Source: CAIYHK01 sp964638795
Lineage (GTDB): Bacteria; Actinomycetota; Acidimicrobiia; Acidimicrobiales; Ilumatobacteraceae
Length of the DNA stretch: 31,193 nt
NCBI GenBank assembly: GCA_964638795.1
Contig: CAZXAX010000017.1
Span: forward strand, 1 to 31,193
Direction: 5' to 3'
A model generated the notes under the pieces. That model was not told the origin of the DNA. It saw only the letters and a program-made list of their open reading frames with translations, and searched no databases. Both the position numbers and the translations under genes were made by a program. Positions 16,269-24,083 of the stretch are shown in pieces (positions within the stretch are counted from its first letter, which is position 1; every line of letters starts with the position of its first letter).

Positions 16269-17102
16269 ATGCGCGGGTTCAGCCCACGTTCACTTTCTGC
16301 TTCCCTCATTGCCCTTTGCTCATTTTGCTCAATCTTCTCTCTCAGTGAGTCACATGTAACTGCCCAAGCGGCGGGGGACTCCGATGTTGACTCGATCAGT
16401 GCAATGGTTCGTTTTGGCACACCGCCAGGTAGTGACGGGCGCGATGAATCGGGATGTACATGGCGGCCCTTTTTTGATTATGAAAACACTTCAAGCCCAC
16501 CTTTGGAGCCACCGTCGATTACTTCTGGTGATTTCACCTTCAAACTCTGGTTCCGCGATTGTCCTTTTGGTTGGGAGGCGTACTGGATTCCAGAGATCGA
16601 TCGAGAAACACTTGGTTCGATCTCGCGCAACAGGGTTGAACGCCTAATTCCATCTCTTCCGTTGGCTACAGCGCCGCCACACGACAAGTTTGTAGTCAGT
16701 GTTGGCACATGGTTTTGGGTTCCAGCTGCAATGTGGGTGAAGTTTTCAGTGACGGCATGGGTTCCAACACCCACCGGAGTGCTCACTGCCACAACCGAGG
16801 CTGAACCTAGGGATTTGATTTTCACCCCAGGTGATGGTGTTTTTGGCTCGGGTCCAGTGACGTGTGATGGCCCCGGAGCCATGTGGTTCAAGGTTTATGG
16901 CGATCGAAGGGTCTCGCCTTGCATGTACACCTATACCCACTCTTCTTCATTGTCACGCGACGGCTACTTCCACGGGTCCGCCACAACTGTCTGGGAGGTC
17001 TCCTGGAGTTCGAATGCCGGTATCGGCGGCCCACTCCCCGACATTTCCACTACCACTGACTACCGCTTTCGAGTACGCGAGTTGCACGCACTCGTTCAGT
17101 AG
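16269..17102 (+). CDS. Secreted four-cysteine protein, unknown function
   Basis: The protein has 277 residues from the ATG at 16269, which has a G-rich ribosome binding site (GGGGGTG) just upstream. Residues 1 to about 34 look like a Sec signal peptide ending AQA, with two cysteines inside it. The mature part is rich in Trp, Tyr, Pro and Ser and has four cysteines (SGCTW, RDCPF, VTCDG, SPCMY), so it is probably an extracellular beta-rich domain with two disulfides. The C-terminal pattern, PGDG then CDGPG then CMYTYTHSSS then WEVSWSSNAGIGGPLPDIS then VRELHALV, resembles a secreted family I have seen in other actinomycetes with no assigned function. No catalytic motif is seen. A 23-residue longer start at 16200 is less likely because it would precede the signal peptide. 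Confidence 0.7.
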   Translation: MRGFSPRSLSASLIALCSFCSIFSLSESHVTAQAAGDSDVDSISAMVRFGTPPGSDGRDESGCTWRPFFDYENTSSPPLEPPSITSGDFTFKLWFRDCPFGWEAYWIPEIDRETLGSISRNRVERLIPSLPLATAPPHDKFVVSVGTWFWVPAAMWVKFSVTAWVPTPTGVLTATTEAEPRDLIFTPGDGVFGSGPVTCDGPGAMWFKVYGDRRVSPCMYTYTHSSSLSRDGYFHGSATTVWEVSWSSNAGIGGPLPDISTTTDYRFRVRELHALVQ

Positions 17103-17140
17103 GGATTTTTGGCCTTTGAAATGTGGTTAGGCTTGTCGGC

Positions 17141-17162
17141 AGTCGAGGCGACTCGGCTTTTT
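17141..17162 (+). terminator. Weak hairpin with T-run before the cold-shock gene
   Basis: AGTCG (17141-17145) and CGACT (17149-17153) form a five-base stem with a three-base loop, followed after four bases by TTTTT (17158-17162). It lies between the secreted-protein stop and the csp start. It could be a weak terminator for the upstream gene or a structure in the csp leader; the stem is too short to decide. Confidence 0.3.
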
Positions 17163-17180
17163 GTGAAAGCGAGTAAGGCA

Positions 17181-17381
17181 ATGGCAACAGGAACTGTGAA
17201 GTTCTTCAACGACGAAAAGGGATTTGGATTCATTTCCCAAGAAGATGGACGCGATCTGTTCGTTCACTTCTCCAATATTGAAGGCACTGGTCGTCGTACC
17301 CTTGTGGTTGGGCAAACTGTTGAATACGAACTTGGAGAAGGTCGCAAAGGACCCGAAGCCACAAACGTGCGCGCCGTCTGA
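17181..17381 (+). CDS. Cold-shock protein (CspA family)
   Basis: This 66-residue single cold-shock domain begins MATGTVKFFNDEKGFGFISQ. Both nucleic-acid-binding motifs are visible: RNP1 as KGFGFI and RNP2 as LFVHFS. Size and composition are normal for the family. Csp proteins bind single-stranded RNA and DNA and melt RNA secondary structure, acting as RNA chaperones in the cytoplasm. The frame is open further upstream, but the ATG at 17181 is the family start, with AAGG shortly before it. A separate gene follows 49 bases downstream and might share the transcript. Confidence 0.95.
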   Translation: MATGTVKFFNDEKGFGFISQEDGRDLFVHFSNIEGTGRRTLVVGQTVEYELGEGRKGPEATNVRAV

Positions 17382-17430
17382 TCCAAGCGATCAGCATTCT
17401 TCAATTCCCCCAACAACAAGTAAGTGAACC

Positions 17431-17976
17431 GTGAACACCTCAAGAGAACAAATACTCCTTGATCAGCGTTTCGGTGCGGTGATTGACGCGCTAGAAGATT
17501 CAGATCTTCTTGGTCTTGCCCGTGCCCTCGATGAGGAAATGCGCGAGGGCTTAGCGAGCCTTCTGGGTTTCCCAATTGCGCAATTTGACGATGATGAGAA
17601 GCTGACCGCAAATCTGCGTGCTCGCTCCAACCGGAGAATGTCCTCTTACAACGTAGGCATTGTTCTGGGCGACGCTTGTATTCAGAAATGCATTGAAGTA
17701 CTTGGGGATTCTTCAGAAGATCCCACTCTCGAAGAACTCCAGCGTGTTCTGCCTGACCTTGTGTCTGAATTTGGGTTAGGCGCTGTGCAGTTAATGGTTG
17801 TGCAGTACTCAATGAGCCTTCGTGGTTTCAAAGAACTCATCGCTGCCGATGAAAGATTCAAACTGCGTCAGGCACCGGTTAACGCCCCGGTGCGCGAAAT
17901 TGACCAGGCTGCTCAAGATGCAAAGCGTGCTGCGCGCCGTGAACGACAGCGCGCACAAAAAGCCAAAAAGAAGTAA
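17431..17976 (+). CDS. Hypothetical helical protein with basic C-terminal tail
   Basis: This 181-residue soluble protein is predicted to be almost entirely helical, with no signal peptide or membrane segment. The first ~70 residues are acidic (ALEDSDLLGLARALDEEMRE), a central region (NVGIVLGDACIQKCIEVLG) holds both cysteines of the protein, and the last ~25 residues are strongly basic (DAKRAARRERQRAQKAKKK), suggesting contact with nucleic acid or an acidic partner. I do not recognise the family. The GTG at 17431 is the first start after csp and the next gene after it on the same strand. A strong terminator follows immediately after the stop, so the gene is the end of its transcript. Confidence 0.75.
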   Translation: MNTSREQILLDQRFGAVIDALEDSDLLGLARALDEEMREGLASLLGFPIAQFDDDEKLTANLRARSNRRMSSYNVGIVLGDACIQKCIEVLGDSSEDPTLEELQRVLPDLVSEFGLGAVQLMVVQYSMSLRGFKELIAADERFKLRQAPVNAPVREIDQAAQDAKRAARRERQRAQKAKKK

Positions 17977-17979
17977 CAA

Positions 17980-18020
17980 AAAGGCCCGGACCCCAAAAGG
18001 GATCCGGGCCTTTAGTTTTT
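17980..18020. terminator. Bidirectional intrinsic terminator
   Basis: The arms 17980-17994 and 17999-18013 pair over 14 of 15 positions (stem core GGCCCGGA/TCCGGGCC, one C-A mismatch) around a four-base loop AAAA. The plus strand continues TTTAGTTTTT, and the minus strand reads TTTTTGTTA beyond the stem. It therefore can end both the hypothetical gene at 17431-17976 and the converging binding-protein gene whose stop is at 18025. Confidence 0.92.
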
Positions 18021-18024
18021 GGAT

Positions 18025-19365
18025 CTAGCTCTCGAAGTCTGAGATCAATGAACCGACGTCTGCGAAGGTCTTCGCAGCGGCGTTGTACTGAACAACCGTG
18101 AGTGACTCAGCGGTTGCCTGGTCACTTGCACCATTGGTCTTCAACACAACTCCATCACGACCCAGCATCGGCACGTGCTCAAGGCTGCGTGCAGCCTCAA
18201 TGATCGAGGCACGGGTCAAACCTGCTTCAGAAGCCGCAGCCTGAGCGAAAATCGCCACTGCTGCTTCCATCGTGCTCCAACCAGCCGCAGCAGTGGTGAC
18301 GATGTCACCTTGGCCGCGAGCGGTCATGTAGTCCAGGTAGGTCTTGATGTTTGGAATTGTCGCCTTAGCTGGATCACCGATGTCTTCGAGGAAGTTCGAT
18401 GTGTACAAACCATTGGCTGCCTCACCGGCTACACCGAGAATCAGTGGTGATGCACAGGTGTTGGTGATGAATACCTTCGGGTCCCAGCCAGCATTTGCGG
18501 CCTTGGCATTTGCCACTTCCTTCATGAAGGTTGGGCACTGCGAGCCAAGTGGCACTGCAATGATCGCCTCAGCACCAGATGCTGCAAGTGCATTCAGCTG
18601 AGCAGTCGGAGGTGCAGTTTCGGTTGGTTCGATGGTCTGCTCTTCAACAATCTCAATTCCGTACTCAGCGGCAACTTCCTTCAAGGTGTCTGCATATGCG
18701 AGGCCAAATTCAGTGTTCACGTGGTAAAGACCCACGGTCACACCTTCTGGGAACATCTCCGCTAACTGCTTGGCGTACACCTTGGTCTCTACGTCGTAAG
18801 GCGCGAGCTGCGGGGTGGTCCACGGATAATTCTCTGCATCCTTGAACGAAGGCGATCCTGAGAGCACCTGGATCTGTGGCACACACTCTTCATTCAGAGT
18901 GTCGCGCACCGCGAGGTTGCCATCGGTACCAACGATTCCGGTGAATGCCTGTACACCACCGTCAAGAAGATCGTTAACTGCAGTTGGAGTGAGGTCCTTG
19001 TTGTACTGATCGTCACCAATAGCAAGCTCAAGGGTTACACCTGGAATGAGGTTGTTCTCGTTGGCGTAATCAACATACGCCTTCATGCCTTCAGCAACTG
19101 GCGCAAATGCCAAAGCTGCGGTACCACCAGAAAGTGGAACAACCGTTCCAACTTTGAGCGTGCCCGAGATTGGCGCAACGGCCGCATCTGGGTCAGCACA
19201 ATCTTCTGTGCTCACTGCCCATGCACCGGACGGTGCTTCTGTGGTCTCAGTGGTTTCAGATGCAGTGGTATCGCTACCACCACCATCGTCGCTGTCACTG
19301 CAAGCGGCAAACAAAAGTGCCCCTGCGGCAAAAACTGACACGAGTCGAATACGTCGGCTAGTCAT
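18025..19365 (-). CDS. ABC transporter substrate-binding lipoprotein, branched-chain amino acid type
   Basis: The protein has 446 residues. It has a lipoprotein signal with lipobox FAAC (cysteine 22), an acidic and Thr-rich linker (GGGSDTTASETTETTEAP) and a periplasmic-binding-protein type I fold beginning GTLKVGTVVPLSGGTAA. The Leu/Ile/Val-binding-protein family (Peripla_BP_6) begins in just this way. It captures the substrate outside the cell for the Liv permease encoded upstream. The ATG at 19365 has a strong GGAGGG Shine-Dalgarno and leaves the signal peptide intact. It is separated from livM by 79 bases, longer than other gaps in the cluster, so it may have its own promoter. Substrates of this family include amino acids, amides, urea and aromatic acids; sequence alone does not settle which. 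Confidence 0.92.
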   Translation of the reverse strand: MTSRRIRLVSVFAAGALLFAACSDSDDGGGSDTTASETTETTEAPSGAWAVSTEDCADPDAAVAPISGTLKVGTVVPLSGGTAALAFAPVAEGMKAYVDYANENNLIPGVTLELAIGDDQYNKDLTPTAVNDLLDGGVQAFTGIVGTDGNLAVRDTLNEECVPQIQVLSGSPSFKDAENYPWTTPQLAPYDVETKVYAKQLAEMFPEGVTVGLYHVNTEFGLAYADTLKEVAAEYGIEIVEEQTIEPTETAPPTAQLNALAASGAEAIIAVPLGSQCPTFMKEVANAKAANAGWDPKVFITNTCASPLILGVAGEAANGLYTSNFLEDIGDPAKATIPNIKTYLDYMTARGQGDIVTTAAAGWSTMEAAVAIFAQAAASEAGLTRASIIEAARSLEHVPMLGRDGVVLKTNGASDQATAESLTVVQYNAAAKTFADVGSLISDFES

Positions 19366-19368
19366 TTT

Positions 19369-19374
19369 CCCTCC
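19369..19374 (-). promoter_or_regulatory. Shine-Dalgarno of the binding-protein gene
   Basis: The minus strand reads GGAGGG four bases... shortly before the ATG at 19365 (GGAGGGAAAATG), a strong match. It supports the ATG at 19365 over the upstream TTG/ATG-type options in the same frame, which would add residues before the signal peptide. Confidence 0.6.
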
Positions 19375-19444
19375 ATTGTCTGTGCCCCATTGCAATCAGA
19401 CTGACCAATACGCTACCCGCGAGCGCTTGAATTGACTAGCCAGG

Positions 19445-20506
19445 TCACCTAATAACGGCGACGCGTCGAACCAGCCTGCGAACAAGCCCGAAAACACCAT
19501 CAGGCGCCACAAACATGAGGACAATGAGCGCAACACTGAGGATGATCGAAGCCGGCGAGACCGCCGACCAATCAAATAGCCACCCAATTAATCCTTCACC
19601 TGAGGCACTTGCGGTACGTGTGTAGTTGTCCACCCAGACATAGACCAGAGCGCCGATGATTGGTCCAGTAATTGTCGCTGCACCACCCACCACCATGACC
19701 ACCAAGAAAACAATCGATCCAATCAGTGTGAGATTTGCACCATCAGCTGTAACCACACCCGTGCGGGCAACCGACAATGAGCCCGCCAGTGATGTGAGCG
19801 CAGCGGACACGCCAAACACAATCGTTTTCGTGGTCGCCAGATTGACTCCCATGACCTCCGCGCCAATTTCATTATCGCGAATCGCAATAAGGGCGCGCCC
19901 CATTCGACTCTTCACAATCCCGCGGCAGACAAGCACTGTGACGATGACCAACATGATCGCGTACCAATAGAAAAACACCGTGCGGTCATCTCGACCTTTG
20001 AGTTCGCCGAGAAATGGCAACGACGGCAACTCTTCGTAGCGAATACCGCTGATACCGCGTGCTCCATTTGTGAGCCATTCAAGTTTGGGCCACTTCATCA
20101 TCGTGGGAAACAGCACGGCCACTGCAAGCGTGACCAATGCGAGATATATGCCCTTGATACGTAACGCAGGCAACGCAACGATGAAACCAAAAACAAACGC
20201 GAGTAAGGCGCCAAAGATCATCGACCATCCATGACCCCAGCCGTACTTGCTCACGAGGACCCCAGTTGCGTACGAGCCGATACCAAAGAAAGCGCTGTGG
20301 CCGATTGAAATCAATCCCGTGTAGCCGATTACCAAATTCAATGCAGAAGCTGCAATGACTAGCGCAAGCGCGTTGGTCATTGAGTCAATGTTGCCGGTGG
20401 TCATTTTGGTTGGCACCCACAACACGGCGACAACAACAAGTAGTACTCCGAGCACTCGAATCGCGATGTGCTGAGGGCTGTTTCGTTTGATGGTTACAAG
20501 TGCCAT
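19445..20506 (-). CDS. livM: Branched-chain amino acid type ABC permease LivM
   Basis: This 353-residue membrane protein has about ten hydrophobic segments. The LivM family signature is visible: NLVIGYTGLISIGHSAFFGIGSYATG, then the cytoplasmic coupling region GRALIAIRDNEIGAEVMGVNLATTK with the conserved RDNExxAxxxG motif. It forms the transmembrane pathway with LivH. The ATG at 20506 is two bases after the livH stop, so the two are co-translated. It is followed by the binding-protein gene on the same strand. The substrate cannot be inferred from the permease. Confidence 0.95.
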   Translation of the reverse strand: MALVTIKRNSPQHIAIRVLGVLLVVVAVLWVPTKMTTGNIDSMTNALALVIAASALNLVIGYTGLISIGHSAFFGIGSYATGVLVSKYGWGHGWSMIFGALLAFVFGFIVALPALRIKGIYLALVTLAVAVLFPTMMKWPKLEWLTNGARGISGIRYEELPSLPFLGELKGRDDRTVFFYWYAIMLVIVTVLVCRGIVKSRMGRALIAIRDNEIGAEVMGVNLATTKTIVFGVSAALTSLAGSLSVARTGVVTADGANLTLIGSIVFLVVMVVGGAATITGPIIGALVYVWVDNYTRTASASGEGLIGWLFDWSAVSPASIILSVALIVLMFVAPDGVFGLVRRLVRRVAVIR

Positions 20507-20508
20507 GG

Positions 20509-21408
20509 TTACACCCGTGACACTTTCTGCTCACCAAACAATCCGGTCGGCTTGACGAGTAGAACACCGAGAATGATCAATAGTGCGACACCGAGTCGCA
20601 TCTCTTGACCAATCCACTTTGGCGCATAGCCCGCTGCCATGTTCTCTACAACGCCAATAGTCAATCCAGCGATCACGGCACCTCCGAGCGAATCAAAACC
20701 ACCCAAAGTTGCTGCAGCGGATGCATAAACGAAGTACGAGAACATAAGCCCAGGCACAACTTCACCGGTCGTTCCCGCCACCATCGTTCCCGCTAGTGCA
20801 CCAATTGCTGCAGCAAGACCCCAAGATGCAGCCAATACGCGGCCAGTGTTTACACCAACTAGACGCGCCGAGTCAGCGTTGCTCGCCACGGCTCTCATGG
20901 CGAGCCCAAATCGAGTCTTGTTGAACAGTGCGAACAACAAGCCAGTAACCACTAGCCCAACAATCAAGATCCCGATTGATTGGTAACGCCACGAAGCACC
21001 GAAAATTCGCTGGAAATCCTCGGGCTTATTGGGGAACAAACTGGGCATCGTTTCTTGTGGCGGCGCCCCCCAGATCGCGCCGGCAAGCGAGTTCAGCCCG
21101 AGAAACAACCCGATTGCAACCACAAACACGGCAAATTGCGACCGCTTTGCAACGGGCCGAATAAGTGTGGTCTCAACTGTGGCGCCCCCGAGATACCCGA
21201 TGAGCATTCCGCATATTGCAGCGAGCCAAAGTGGCATTCCCCAGTCGTTGAGTTTCCACACCAGGAAGGTGCAGAACATCGACATCTCACCCTGTGCGAA
21301 GTTGAGATATCCGGTTCCGCGGTACACGACCACCAAGCAAAGTGCGAGCAGAGAATAAATCGCACCACTCGACAATCCATCAAAGAGGTATTGGAAGAAA
21401 CGTGACAT
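20509..21408 (-). CDS. livH: Branched-chain amino acid type ABC permease LivH
   Basis: The protein has 299 residues and about eight membrane segments. It opens FFQYLFDGLSSGAIYSLLAL, followed by GTGYLNFAQGEMSMF, the NFAxGE motif typical of LivH. The coupling segment TRFGLAMRAVASNADSARLVGVNTGRV matches the family's RAxAxNxxxAxLxGI region. It pairs with LivM in the inner membrane. The start at 21408 lies one base before the livF stop-adjacent end (21410), so the genes abut. Length is normal. Confidence 0.95.
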   Translation of the reverse strand: MSRFFQYLFDGLSSGAIYSLLALCLVVVYRGTGYLNFAQGEMSMFCTFLVWKLNDWGMPLWLAAICGMLIGYLGGATVETTLIRPVAKRSQFAVFVVAIGLFLGLNSLAGAIWGAPPQETMPSLFPNKPEDFQRIFGASWRYQSIGILIVGLVVTGLLFALFNKTRFGLAMRAVASNADSARLVGVNTGRVLAASWGLAAAIGALAGTMVAGTTGEVVPGLMFSYFVYASAAATLGGFDSLGGAVIAGLTIGVVENMAAGYAPKWIGQEMRLGVALLIILGVLLVKPTGLFGEQKVSRV

Positions 21409-21409
21409 G

Positions 21410-22117
21410 TCAGTGCCCCAGATACGACTTTCTTACTGCGTCGTTGTTCTTGTACTCATCTGGAGTGCCACTGCTCACAATTTCACCTGTTTCAAGGAGG
21501 TACACGCGCGATGCAATTTCAAGTGCGAGGTTGGCGTTTTGCTCTACCAAAAGCACGGAAAGACCCGTTTCAGCATTGAGCCTCTGCAGGACTTCGAACA
21601 ACTCACGTGTCACAAGCGGAGCAAGACCAAGGCTTGGCTCATCACAAAGAAGCAACTTTGGCCGCGACATCAACGCGCGAGCAATCGCCAACATCTGCTG
21701 TTCCCCACCGGACAAACTTCCAGCGCGCTGCAATCTACGTTCTTGCAAGCGTGGAAACACTCCGTACCAATAATCGATATCGGCAGCAAATGAGTCCCGC
21801 CGAGAATGCGCACCGATACGCAGATTCTCCTCAACAGTGAGTTCGGGGAACGTGCCACGGCCCTGTGGCACATGGGCAATACCGCGTGCGGTCACCTTGT
21901 GGGCGGACAGATGTGCAATGTCATCGGCGAGGAAATCAACCACACCAGTTCGTGGAATCATTCCTGAGATCGCACGCATCATCGTGGTCTTTCCAGCACC
22001 ATTCGCACCGAGAACTACAACAATCTCTCCAGCATCAACATTGATGTTCACTCCGTGTAGCACTTCGATAAGGCCATAGCCTGCTCGAAGGTCGTGGGTG
22101 CGCAAGATCTCACTCAT
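21410..22117 (-). CDS. livF: Branched-chain amino acid type ABC ATPase LivF
   Basis: This 235-residue ABC ATPase contains Walker A GANGAGKTT, the signature LSGGEQQMLAIARAL, Walker B LLLCDEPSLGLAP and the H-loop with VLLVEQNANLAL. The GLAPLV and VEQN stretches are typical of LivF rather than LivG. It hydrolyses ATP together with LivG to power uptake through LivHM. The ATG at 22117 overlaps the livG stop by four bases (ATGA), indicating translational coupling. Length is normal for the family. Confidence 0.96.
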   Translation of the reverse strand: MSEILRTHDLRAGYGLIEVLHGVNINVDAGEIVVVLGANGAGKTTMMRAISGMIPRTGVVDFLADDIAHLSAHKVTARGIAHVPQGRGTFPELTVEENLRIGAHSRRDSFAADIDYWYGVFPRLQERRLQRAGSLSGGEQQMLAIARALMSRPKLLLCDEPSLGLAPLVTRELFEVLQRLNAETGLSVLLVEQNANLALEIASRVYLLETGEIVSSGTPDEYKNNDAVRKSYLGH

Positions 22118-22875
22118 GCGTCGGTTCCTAGATAGGCACGAATCACTTCGGGGTTGTCTCGCACTTCAGCAGGAGTCCCCTCGGCGATTTTGCGTCCGAA
22201 CTCCATGACAACAATCTTGTCGGACACCTTCATCACCATCGACATGTGGTGCTCCACCAAAAGCACCGTCAAGTTAAATTCCTTGCGCACGCGAACAAGT
22301 GTGTCGGCGAGCTCATCAACCTCTGAGTGAGTGAGGCCAGACGCTGGTTCATCCAGCAATACGAATTTCGGTTTGGCAGCGAGGGCGCGAGCAATCTCTA
22401 CTCGCTTCAAGGTTCCAAAAGGCAGCCCGGCTGCAGGGTGAGCTGCCAACTGTGCGAGCCCAAACGCTTCGAGGAGAGCCATGGATGTTTCGCGGAGTTG
22501 TCGATCCTCGCGACGCACGCCAAACCGGGTAATCGCATGCACGAAACCAACACGACCCTTACTGTGTGCACCAACCATCACATTCTCAAGCAATGACATC
22601 GATGGGAACAGCGCAAGGTTCTGAAAAGTGCGACCGATCCCCAACTTGGCAATGTCGTGGGCTTCTACTCCGAGCAGATCAACACCGTCAAAGTTGACGG
22701 AGCCCTGTGTGGGTTCGTAAATGCGGCTAAGAACATTGAAGACGGTTGTCTTGCCCGCACCATTTGGGCCAATCAAGCCACAGATGTCACCTTGTTGCAC
22801 ATTGAACGAGAGTCCCGACAAAGCGACAATGCCGCCAAACTCGACTGTGACGCCGTCAACTTTCAGCAGGTCCAT
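22114..22875 (-). CDS. livG: Branched-chain amino acid type ABC ATPase LivG
   Basis: This 253-residue ABC ATPase contains Walker A GPNGAGKTT, a signature in the LivG form LPFGTLKRVEIARAL (in place of LSGGQ), Walker B FVLLDEPASGL and the H-loop VLLVEHHMSMVM. RTFQNLALFPSMSLLENVMVG is the usual LivG segment, and the C-terminal GTPAEVRDNPEVIRAYLG is the family tail. It partners LivF. It is the first gene of the transporter operon; AGAGGG lies seven bases before the ATG at 22875. Divergent from folE. Confidence 0.96.
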   Translation of the reverse strand: MDLLKVDGVTVEFGGIVALSGLSFNVQQGDICGLIGPNGAGKTTVFNVLSRIYEPTQGSVNFDGVDLLGVEAHDIAKLGIGRTFQNLALFPSMSLLENVMVGAHSKGRVGFVHAITRFGVRREDRQLRETSMALLEAFGLAQLAAHPAAGLPFGTLKRVEIARALAAKPKFVLLDEPASGLTHSEVDELADTLVRVRKEFNLTVLLVEHHMSMVMKVSDKIVVMEFGRKIAEGTPAEVRDNPEVIRAYLGTDA

Positions 22876-22959
22876 CAGCGATCCCTCTCACAACGCCCGA
22901 AACGCTAGCAGTCGCGGGCAGATGAATCTCCGGAATGGTCGCTATGCAAGTATTGAAAC
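22876..22959. promoter_or_regulatory. Divergent promoter region, livG/folE
   Basis: The 84-base gap between two outward-facing genes must hold the promoter of the Liv operon and probably that of folE. On the minus strand a TAGCGT -10-like hexamer and the AGAGGG ribosome binding site of livG are visible. The plus strand has no Shine-Dalgarno before the folE GTG, which suggests a leaderless or short-leader mRNA. No clear operator palindrome was seen. Confidence 0.4.
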
Positions 22960-23535
22960 GTGCCTGAGATAGATGCAAAGCGTGCCGAGGCCGCTGTCAG
23001 GGAATTACTGATTGCCGTTGGTGAAGATCCGGACCGCGAAGGACTCCTTGATACTCCATCGCGCGTAACGCGAATGTGGTCCGAGTTGTTGAGTGGCATG
23101 TCTGATGACCCAAGCCGTCACCTTGAGCGCACTTTCGAGATTGACCACGATGAAATGGTTATGGTTCGCGATATTGAATTCACTTCAATGTGTGAGCACC
23201 ACATGCTTCCATTTAGTGGAGTCGCACACATTGCGTATCTGCCTGGAGCAACGGGGAGATTTACAGGACTCTCAAAACTTGCGCGGTTAGTTGAGGGATA
23301 TGCCCGCCGACTCCAGGTACAAGAGCGAATCACGAGTCAACTCGCTGATGCCATGGACGAAATGCTGAAACCGTCGGGCGTTCTTGTCGTAGTAGAGGCA
23401 GAACACACGTGCATGGGAATTCGCGGAGTGCGCAAACCGCACACGCGCACAGTGACTTCTGCGGTTCGGGGCATCTACCGCACCGATCCTGTGGCGCGTG
23501 CCGAGGCCATGGCATTCGTCAACCGCTCAAACTGA
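22960..23535 (+). CDS. folE: GTP cyclohydrolase I
   Basis: The protein has 191 residues and converts GTP to 7,8-dihydroneopterin triphosphate, the first step of tetrahydrofolate synthesis, as a cytoplasmic decamer. The zinc ligands are present as Cys78 and His81 (SMCEHHMLPF) and Cys151 (AEHTCMGIRG). Other family stretches are DTPSRVTRMW, GLSKLARLVEGYARRLQVQERIT and the TSAVRGIYRTDP C-terminus. Length is normal for the short bacterial form. The GTG at 22960 is the likely start, giving PEIDAKRAEAAVRELL. A Nudix gene follows after 13 bases; Nudix enzymes can remove the triphosphate from dihydroneopterin triphosphate, but linkage here is only positional. Confidence 0.96.
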   Translation: MPEIDAKRAEAAVRELLIAVGEDPDREGLLDTPSRVTRMWSELLSGMSDDPSRHLERTFEIDHDEMVMVRDIEFTSMCEHHMLPFSGVAHIAYLPGATGRFTGLSKLARLVEGYARRLQVQERITSQLADAMDEMLKPSGVLVVVEAEHTCMGIRGVRKPHTRTVTSAVRGIYRTDPVARAEAMAFVNRSN

Positions 23536-23548
23536 TTCCGAAAACACC

Positions 23549-24079
23549 ATGGGCTTCCCCCACCCGACAATTGATGTTCCTGGAATTCATCCTGTGATCG
23601 CTGCAGAGATTGAATCGACTCGCATTCCAACCAGCGCTTCCGCTGAACTCCTATCAGCATTGCGTGGCAACGACGGTGAGCGTGGTCATGTTTGCGCAAC
23701 AGCTTGGGTGTTTGACTCAGAGTTAACGCAACTCGTGCTTCTTCACCATCCACGTTTGGGCTGGTGCAACCCTGGTGGTCATGTAGAGGTTGGGGAAACA
23801 ACCAGAGATGCGGCAACGCGTGAGTTGTTCGAAGAATCTGGACTCAATCTGTCACCCGCTACCGACTCAGTGATGATTGTTCATCCCGCAATGTCAACCC
23901 ATCCCGAGCCACACATGCACTGGAATGTTGCGTGGGCATACTTTGCTGACACCAATCTTCCACTCGTCGGCGAAGAAGGCACGGTAGTGCGCTGGTTTGA
24001 TCTGGATTCACTGCCCGAGGGTGTTGCGGATCTCGCGCCCACAGCAGCGTTGATTCGTTTGAATCTTCTTGGTGTGTGA
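23549..24079 (+). CDS. Nudix hydrolase
   Basis: The protein has 176 residues from the ATG at 23549. The complete Nudix box is at residues 77-99: GHVEVGETTRDAATRELFEE followed by SGL, with the metal-binding glutamates of the REUxEExGU core. The N-terminal half lacks a recognisable domain, and the C-terminus is VRWFDLDSLPEGVADLAPTAALIRL, a common Nudix ending. Nudix enzymes cleave nucleoside diphosphates linked to another group; the substrate is not evident. It lies 13 bases after folE, so the enzyme could be the dihydroneopterin triphosphate pyrophosphatase of folate synthesis or a general housecleaning enzyme. The 17-residue longer start would overlap folE. Its stop converges on the pirin gene with four bases between. 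Confidence 0.92.
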   Translation: MGFPHPTIDVPGIHPVIAAEIESTRIPTSASAELLSALRGNDGERGHVCATAWVFDSELTQLVLLHHPRLGWCNPGGHVEVGETTRDAATRELFEESGLNLSPATDSVMIVHPAMSTHPEPHMHWNVAWAYFADTNLPLVGEEGTVVRWFDLDSLPEGVADLAPTAALIRLNLLGV

Positions 24080-24083
24080 GTAG

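Noticed and set aside
17264..17812. A 182-codon open frame on the minus strand across csp and the unknown helical gene
   Set aside because: It lies opposite two better-supported genes, its protein is Gln/Arg-rich without a recognisable domain, and it has no ribosome binding site.
22114..22875. LivG as a degenerate ATPase because its signature reads LPFGT rather than LSGGQ
   Set aside because: This variant is normal for LivG proteins; Walker A, Walker B and H-loop are intact.
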